Shown piece by piece: positions 57,080 through 64,000 of a stretch of 64,000 nucleotides of DNA. The stretch lies in the NCBI GenBank assembly GCA_015680685.1, contig MNCI01002042.1:70187-134186 (forward strand), given 5' to 3'. The stretch is from Gnetum montanum (Eukaryota; Streptophyta; Gnetopsida; Gnetales; Gnetaceae). Both the position numbers and the translations under genes were made by a program. The notes beneath the pieces are model-generated. The model did no database searches and was not told where the DNA came from. It was given only the letters and a program-made list of their open reading frames with translations. The number at the start of each line of letters is the position of its first letter. Position 1 is the first letter of the stretch.

Positions 57080-58030
57080 TGTTCAAAATGTGTGATAGAA
57101 ATAACCTTAACAATTACAAGCTTATTATGATCAACCACCTCTTTGCAAAATTATAAGGTAATATCTTTTAGAAAAGGCTTAACAATTAGGTAGAATTAAA
57201 CAATGTTTGAGCAAGTTCACAAGTAGGTTTCAAGCAACATCACTCTACAATGGATCACTTGATTACATTAAGGTATTGTATGGACTAGGCTAAAGGATTG
57301 CCTAATAAGCTTTATCTCTGATTTGTGGATTTTTGTAAAGGTTATGACTACGTTATTTGGTATAAATTATGGAGGTAGTTACAGGATATTAATATTCTTG
57401 GAAAAATTCTAGCTAGTATTTAGAAGCTGTATAGTTTAGCACAAATTATGTTTTTAAATAATAACATATATGAACATTTTATTCTAAATAGCAATATTAG
57501 GTTGAAACAAGGATGTCCACTTTCATCGACTTTATTTGGCATTTATGTTGACCAATTAGAACAATGAATGTCCTTTGTTGCATTCGCTTCTATTAAAGTT
57601 GGAAATTTTCCTATGAATATTTTTATGTTTGCTAATGATGTAGTTCTTATAGGAAACACTTAAGTTGAAACGAAGTTTATGCTTCAAATTTTAGATGATT
57701 TTTGTACATTCTTAAGGATGAAAGCCAATGTTAGCAAAACCAAAATGATAGTGTGGTACAAGATCTTTTGCAAATGATTTTTATATTAGGTTAAGGAAAA
57801 TTGGAATTGTCTCTTCATATAAAGATTTAGGCATCTTACTTTCAAATAGATATTCCTTGCAATATTGTATTGCTTAGAGGGTTTTAAACAATATGCATGC
57901 TTTATATTTAGTTCTTAGTAAATATGCACAAGAATAAATTTGAGCATGGGATGTTTGCAAGTAAATGTATCATCAACTTGTTCAACCAGTTCTATTATAC
58001 AATTGTGAAACTTGGGTATGGCTACTAAAC
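57080..58030 (+). pseudogene. LINE reverse transcriptase remnant
   Basis: Plus-strand translation across frames gives NLNNYKLIMINHLFAKLYGN, SSQVGFKQHHSTMDHLITL, LWFVDFCKGYDYVIWYKLW, NSNIRLKQGCPLSSTLFGIY, NIFMFANDVVLIGN (the YADD box, here FAND), FCTFLRMKANVSKTKM, YKDLGILLS and VQPVLLYNCETWVW. Order and spacing match the RT and C-terminal region of plant L1-type LINEs. The catalytic DD has become ND, and frames and stops are broken. Neither an endonuclease domain nor a poly-A tail was found. Confidence 0.85.
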
Positions 58031-59223
58031 TTGAGGACCTAGTTTACCCACGGTGCAATGCAAATGTTTAGATTGTGTCCAAAAACAATTTTTATTGCAA
58101 TAACTTTAATTTGAAAAAAACACAAAGCATAATAAATAAAAACAAAAGAGTCTTCAATTTCCAAGCACATGGTCAAACTAGAATTTTAGAGCCAATGTTA
58201 CAAGTTAGATTCTAGTAAAAAAACAAGAAGACAAAACATAATAAATAAAAACAAAAGAGCCTTCAATAGTCAAATTAGAATTTTAGCATCAGTGTTACAA
58301 ATTGAATCCTAATAGATAACACTAAAATGGCCTTTCTATGCAAGGACAAGTCATGACGCAAGTCATGTACCATATGCGTCTTCTCTCGTCGTCCATCTAC
58401 ACGAGGCCATAAAAGTACTGGGCCCTTTCAGCTCAACTTGTACCTTAACGTCAGTCTTTTAATGCTTCCATTACTCTGCGCCGTGCGTTATACTCAAAGT
58501 TAATGGATTTCTCATCTACCACTTTCAATCCTGGTTGGCTGTTGAACGACTGGATTTCTCTCTACCACTTTCAATAATTATGGCTTTCCTTGATTGACCG
58601 CCTGTCACTGCCTTAAGAGTTAAGGGTCCAAGTTGGTAGAAATATTATAAATTATTTTCATAGATCGGGTCTCGCACTTTGGCAAGATTTATCTTTGAAA
58701 GGATCTTCCACTTCGTTGATCAACTGGCCATCACCAGGTTCCATTATCGAGAGATACCTCGTGGTAAAGGACTGCATTTTACCATTGGTCATCACCTACT
58801 GCAGTTTCAATTATTCTCTTGCGCTTAACACACAATCATAAAGATTTCATGTCTGGTGCAGGAGACGTGCACGAGATTGGAGATTTCATGTCTGGTGCAG
58901 GAGACGTGCACAAGATTGGCTCAGAGAGGCAGCAGCAGTCAATCAATCAGACCGTGGGAATGTTAGAATAGATAAATATATCATCGAGAAACATAACTCA
59001 CCTACCTAATTCTAGATGCCGGTGCCAGATGGCTAAAATAATAATGATGATGGTTGAGACAAATGATAATGGGCATACCGTAACCTGACCAGTTCTGTTT
59101 CTTAGTGTGTGTTTGTTGCGCAACAACTGTAGCGAAATAGGATAAACATGAAATCAATATTTTGCGGGCTAAAACTCGAAAGATCTTCTACCAGAGTTTT
59201 CGAAACTCTCTGGCAACTTCAGA
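58031..59223. other. Intergenic and upstream region of the receptor kinase gene
   Basis: Contains a diverged duplication of about 110 bp (58118-58215 and 58234-58320) and a near-perfect 39-bp tandem pair (58842-58880, 58881-58919; core 'agatttcatgtctggtgcag'). No clear TATA box was found near the start codon. An upstream ATG at 59148 opens a frame that overlaps the main start. Confidence 0.6.
58842..58919. repeat. 39-bp tandem duplication upstream of the receptor kinase
   Basis: Two adjacent copies differing by one base. The unit contains GGAGACGTGCAC with an ACGT core, so any site for bZIP-type factors would be doubled; that role is inference. Confidence 0.8.
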
Positions 59224-59381
59224 ATGAAGTTGCAGCTGCTGCGATGGCTACGGCTGTGTTTGTTGCTTTTCTTGCATCATGGCGGGGCTGCACAAACGAA
59301 TCGCCTGCAATTTGGAGAAAGTCTGAGCCCCGATCAAACAAGAAAATCCAGCAGCGGAGTTTTCGCTTTGGGATTCTTTAA
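59148..59381 (+). other. Overlapping upstream reading frame before the receptor kinase
   Basis: ATG at 59148 opens a 77-codon frame that ends at 59381, past and out of frame with the main ATG at 59224. It could reduce translation of the kinase if the transcript starts upstream of 59148. The transcription start is unknown. Confidence 0.35.
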
Positions 59382-62300
59382 TCTAAGTGATCCTGGTCCT
59401 GCAGTTGGCACGCAGAGCAACAGACGATGGTACTTGGGCATCTGGTATACCAACGTTGCCACGTTCACATCGGTCTGGGTGGCTAACAGAGCCAACCCTA
59501 TTTCTGCAGCGGCCTTATCCTCCACTTCGTTCAACATCTCTCAGGATGGACTGTCGTTGCAGCTCCTCAGCAACGGATCCACCGTTTGGTCCTCCAAATC
59601 GTCCGTGAAACGCGCATCCTTTGCACTGATCCAAAATGACGGTATGATGATGTCTGCACTGCACTGTTCTCCGTCTTATCAGAGAAGTTTTACTTAAGTC
59701 TAATGGCTCGCTAAAACTGTTGGAGATTGACAATGAAACTAAGTTGAAATTGAAATTCAAACTTTTTAGTTGCTTTTAATATTGAATGGTTTCAGTTTCA
59801 GAATTTATTTTACAGAATTTTAGAGGAGTTTTCCTCGTTGAAACCGAAATTTTGGAGACTGAAAATGAAACTGAGAGAAATTTTTTACTTGCTTTTCACT
59901 GAATGGGTCCTGGTTTCAGTCTAAGGGGTTTGGTGAGAGTGAAATTTTGGATACTGAATATGAAACTGAAAACGATGCAACTGAGTTGAAACTGAAACTG
60001 AAATTTTGTATTTACATAGATTTCATTGGGTGTCAGTTTCAGAATTCCTTTTACTTGGGGGTTACTAAGCCAAGACCCTTACCACCAAGCCAGCACCTTG
60101 ATTATTTCAAGTTTCAACCCTCAAATACTGCAAAAATAATAAAAGATTAAGTATTTTAAAGTGTATACCCAGTAACATACTACTATTCCAATTTTAAAAC
60201 ATTGATTATAATGATGATCATGGATCAGGCAACCTGGTGTTGCTAGGACAGCAGAACAGATCCGAGGCACTCTGGCAGAGCTTCGACGAGCCGGGCTTTA
60301 TGTGGCTGGCAGGGATGAGGTTGGGCACGGGCCAGCGCATGTGTTCATGGACGGCACCGTGGGATCCATCGCCGGGCCGTTTCTGTCTGCAGATCGATCC
60401 ATCCGGAGGAACAAACTTCATCATGCTCTGGAACCAGTCACGCTCCGCCATATACTGGGACAGCGGTCCCTGGGACGACCGAGCCGGGCGTTTCCGGAAC
60501 CTTCCAGAGATGCGTTTGCAGAGCCTGTATCCCTACGGCTACTCCGACAACGGATCCTCCAAGTATTTCTACTTCAACTACACGCGCTACCGTTTGGAGC
60601 TGCGCTACACAGGCCAGATCTGGGCTTACGTTCTGCTGGACGACGGAAATTGGGACGCCTTCTGGAAGGTTCCTGCGGATCCTTGCTCCGTCTTTGCCGT
60701 CTGCGGCGCCTTTGCTTCCTGCGTCCCCACTAATTCTACCGACGATGACTACGCCGATCCCGCTGCGCGTAATCCTGTGAGTTGCTCCTGCTTGCCCGGA
60801 TACCGTCCTCGCTTTCCTGTTGCCTGGGCTTCTGCCGACTGGTCCGCCGGCTGCCTTCCAACAAGTAAGCAGGCTTATCCTAAATTTGATTATGCTTACC
60901 CTAAATTTGATTATGCTTACCCTAAATTTGATTATGCTTACCCTAAATTTGATTATGCAATAAACATTAGCATGATTGAGTTGGTTATGCAATTTTCTTT
61001 GTTAAAGTATATGCAATTCGGCTTAGTAAGTTCTTTCCATTCAACTACTGTAAAGTTGGTTTTAATTAAGCAGGTTTGACTTTGGTTCTTCGGTGTTCTT
61101 AATTATTCTTCCTTATCCCAGAAAGGGACGTCTTTATAGCGCTACCACTATGGAGTACCCTTCGGTGCATTCCAAAAATGCTTGTGCTCTCGCAAATCAT
61201 GCCTCATATGCCTCGCCTTTAATGGAATTTTTTATCAGTCTGGAATTTCAGAATTCTTTTTAGGCATTTTTTTTAAAATTTATAAATCAGTGTATCAAAT
61301 GTGACCTAGTATTATCAGGTCAAAATTCTTACTTTTAAGGTAACACTTTATTAATTTTCATTTTCAATTTAATTGACTTGGCTCTACACTTCATTCCTTT
61401 TATGACAATACTTTTGTTCTTAGAAATGCTCTTTTTTAAATTTTTATCTTTTTGAAGGCAAAGCAACTTAGGGTTGGTAGCATAACCCTTACCCATATAG
61501 CAAGGTAGATATGATCCATGAATGAAAAGGTTCCCACTACAAGGAAATGTGACCTATGAATGAAAAGGGTCCTACCACAAGGAGGCAAGATTTGAACCCA
61601 CAATCTCCCAACTAAGAAATGAGTATCTTGACCACTTGCTTTACACCTTTGGGTACCACTCCCTTTTCTAAGGAGTTACTTTTGATATGGAAGTGCTTGC
61701 GTCCTTGCATTTTGCATGCTATTTGGAAAATTAGGCATGATATTTTTCACAATCATTTACTTGTCCATGCTGAGTTTACTAGGCTAAAAAAAATTCAACA
61801 TTATTCAACTTGTAGATTTTCATGTCAAGTCTCTAGGTTGCAACACACTCCATTGGGGGTTCATAATTTTCTTTAACTAATGGAACCTTAAATTAGTAGT
61901 ATTGCTGGAAACTTTATTTAACTCATGCTTAAACTTTGGTGCTACTTTTTATTGTTTCTCTTATATTTTTATTTTGCTCTTTTTGGTTGTGGATGTGTGG
62001 ACCTAATCCTTTTTATTATTATCTTTGCTATATTCCTTTTCTGATGTACTACCTTCCCCCCTCCCCCTTTAATTAGCTAAGTTTTATTGACTTCAATTTT
62101 CTTTTAATATTTCAAAAATTAAAAGTATTGTAACTTATTTTTCTCTATTGTAGACTTGCCATTTTAGTCTCATGCTTACCATATTCTTCTAAAATAGGAA
62201 TTAACATTATATAAATATGCTTAAGATTTGACTTTCAAATCCTACATGCAACTCACTCTAATGAAAATGTATAAAAACAAGGTAAAATTCAAATATAATA

Positions 62301-64000
62301 AAATATTGAGTATCTAGAAACAATAAAATTTTAGATTCACTTTCAATATTCTATCTTAAGCATGTTCACAAATTGCTGCAACAAATAGTATTTCAAAAGT
62401 CTACGAGACATTGCTTACTTCATTAGAGCATGTGAATTATAGTTTATAAGTCATAGGGTTGATTTTAAGAAGTAAGAGGTAAGACGCCCTACACGAACCT
62501 CCCGCACGTTCGCACAGAAGCTTATCTTAAGAGTTGACATTTTAATATAATTTCATAGAACATGTAGAATATTTCGGTAACAAATTTAACAAGTTTCTGA
62601 ATCATCATAATCTTGGATCTTTATCTCATTAAAGACTTTGAAAACGAAATTCTATAGCGGGCCATTCTGCTTCAAAACATATGATATACACATTTTTATA
62701 AAAAGATGTATGAATTTAATAAAATTCGAATTTCAATTTCAGTTTGGACGTGTCAAGGATAGGAACATGAAATTTGGGAGGGTTTGTTGTTGCAGGTGCA
62801 TTCCAGTGTTCCTCAGACGAGTTCGTGGAATTGGCAGGACAATCCACGTCCCGAGGAGGCGTCGTCACACAGTCGGCTCTCGATGAAAAACAATGCCGAA
62901 CCAAATGTCTGAGCAACTGCTCTTGCACAGCATTCGCCATTGCCCACAACCACACCACTTCCTCGTCCTTTTGCTCTCACTTCTTGGGCGACCTTCTCAA
63001 CGTGCAGCGACTGCAAACCACAAACCAATCTCTGTACCTGCGGCTCAACTCTCGAGACGTGCCCAAATACGGGAATGGTAGCTCTTCCAGAAGACGCAGA
63101 CTCATCATAGCGATTTCTGTTGCAGCTGCAGCGGCCGTGGCGATCGTTGCTTCCGTTTTGGTGGTGCTGAAACGCAGATTAAAGGCCAACAAAGAGAAAA
63201 TAGAGGAGGAGATTGTTGCAGGAAATGGAGGAGGGTCGAGTTTGCGAGTTTTTTCGTTCAAGGAGCTGCGAACCGCCACAGAAAATTTCTCCGAGTCTAA
63301 GAGTGTGGGCAGTGGCGCCTTCGGCTCTGTGTTTCATGGCGTCTTGTCGAACGGCTGCCACGTGGCCGTGAAGCACCTGAAATACGATCAGGGCCACGGC
63401 CACGGCCACGGTGACAAGGAGTTCCGCGCCGAGGTTGCCACCCTTGGCCGTGTTCAGGTGCAATCTCTATTTCTTTTGCCATATTTTCAAGGAATATCTC
63501 CGTCCAATTATGTGACGTGAAACCTGGTGCATGCATGGATGCAGCATGTGAATGTGGTGCAGCTGCTGGGATTTTGCTGTGAGAAGGGGCGGAGGCTGTT
63601 GGTGTACGAATACATGCCCAATGGCTCACTCGCTTCCCTACTCGCCAATTCTTCGCCCGACTGGAAAACTCGCTTCAGCGTAGCACTGGGCACAGCTCGG
63701 GCGCTGGCGTACCTGCACGACGAATGCCAGGAGCGCATTATCCACTGTGACATAAAGCCCGAGAACATTCTCCTGGACTCCGGATTCACCCCCAAGGTGG
63801 GCGATTTCGGCCTGGCCAAGGTAGTCGGACGTAACTTGAGCAGAGTTTTGACGACCATGAGAGGCACCCGCGGCTACTTGGCGCCAGAATGGCTGTCGGG
63901 CCTGCCTATCACCCCCAAGGCCGACGTCTTCAGCTTTGGCATGACCCTCCTCGACCTCCTTTGCGGCCGCAACAATAATAGCAGCAGCAACAACAGCCAC
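59224..64000 (+). CDS. G-type lectin S-receptor-like serine/threonine-protein kinase (partial, runs off the right edge)
   Basis: Four visible exons: 59224-59641, 60229-60864, 62796-63457 and 63545-64000, all GT-AG and joined in phase, giving about 724 residues so far. Residues 1-23 are a signal peptide (LRLCLLLFLHHGGAAQ). A B-lectin domain follows (GVFALGFFNLS, YLGIWYTN, VWVANRANPI, NDGNLVLLGQ, ALWQSFDEPG). Then come an S-locus glycoprotein region (YWDSGPWD, YVLLDDGNWDAFWKVPADPC), a PAN/apple segment rich in Cys (EKQCRTKCLSNCSCTAFAI) and a membrane span at about 453-475 (IIAISVAAAAAVAIVASVLV). The kinase domain has VGSGAFGSVF, VAVKHL, HCDIKPENILLD, DFGLAK and GTRGYLAPEW. HCD in place of HRD is the non-RD form common in this family. 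The start at 59224 is chosen for the signal peptide. Such proteins sit in the plasma membrane and sense external ligands; the ligand is unknown. Confidence 0.92.
59642..60228 (+). other. Intron 1 of the receptor kinase
   Basis: 587 bp, donor GTATGA and acceptor GATCAG. It splits the glycine codon of NDGNLVL. Contains about three diverged copies of a roughly 100-bp unit with 'actgaaaatgaaactgag' and 'tggtttcagt' cores. Confidence 0.85.
60873..60956 (+). repeat. Four perfect-length 21-bp tandem repeats at the intron 2 donor
   Basis: Unit 'gcttaccctaaatttgatta' plus t, four copies (the first has one change), starting nine bases after the splice donor. In the exon 2 frame it would encode repeated AYPKFDY. 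Confidence 0.9.
61465..61655 (-). mobile_element. tRNA-derived SINE-like element in intron 2
   Basis: On the minus strand an A-box-like AAAGCAAGTGGTCAAGA (61642-61626) and a strong B-box GGGTTCAAATCTTGCC (61599-61584) have tRNA-like spacing. Downstream there is a duplicated 'ttcattcat' segment (61561 and 61530). No target duplication was established, so the boundaries are approximate. Confidence 0.5.

Larger units (their letters stand above)
60865..62795 (+). other. Intron 2 of the receptor kinase
   Basis: 1931 bp, donor GTAAGC and acceptor TTGCAG. It holds a 21-bp tandem array near the donor and a tRNA-derived SINE-like element (61465-61655). The remainder is AT-rich with no gene. Confidence 0.88.

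Noticed and set aside
59387-60733. Other-frame open frames over the receptor kinase exons (for example 60302-60733 plus, 60438-60992 minus)
   Set aside because: Shadows of GC-rich coding exons; the lectin receptor frame has all the domain motifs.

Overview
This is a plant nuclear genome window that is almost entirely transposable elements, with one host gene at the right edge. The kingdom is secure: there is a G-type lectin S-receptor-like kinase gene, plant-type Ty3/gypsy elements with a second, plant-type RNase H, and fragments of plant AUG6 and PPR genes. The nesting, the age of the elements and their large size suggest a very large, methylation-decayed genome such as a gymnosperm. That last point is inference. 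There are two assembly gaps (27091-27538 and 43327-43858) and a single N at 22933.

Layout. Element A (minus strand, Tat-like Ty3/gypsy) fills 1-16317 and resumes at 32718-34681. Element B (plus strand, same family, 16318-32717) sits inside A's 5' leader. Both read LTR, primer site, gag-protease, an antisense multi-exon gene, RT-RNaseH-second RNaseH-integrase, 3' leader, LTR. Element C (minus, about 34682-46757) has gag, protease, a second-type RNase H and a truncated RT. Its very long LTRs carry an AUG6 gene fragment. A plus-strand solo LTR of the same family (41527-44347, perfect CCATT duplication) is inserted in C's 5' LTR and carries a PPR-gene fragment. Element E (minus, 48212-56017) is a decayed Athila-like element. 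A LINE reverse-transcriptase remnant lies at about 57080-58030. From 59224 to the window end runs a lectin receptor kinase gene, four exons visible and open at the right edge.

The most striking object is the antisense gene carried between protease and reverse transcriptase in both A and B. It has seven exons with GT-AG introns at matching positions. Its N-terminal domain looks like an FCP1/NIF-type HAD phosphatase in which the catalytic aspartates are missing in both copies. Because it is antisense to the element's genomic RNA, its introns would not be spliced during retrotransposition, which explains how an intron-containing passenger gene can be inherited by the family. AGTTTA-type minisatellites mark both borders of this gene and the 3' leader in both elements. 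GCGTATACGC-type palindromes recur in the LTRs and in the passenger gene's upstream region.

None of the retroelements looks autonomous now: the reading frames carry stops, many of them explained by C-to-T transitions, and some frameshifts. Only the receptor kinase reads as an intact gene as far as the window goes.
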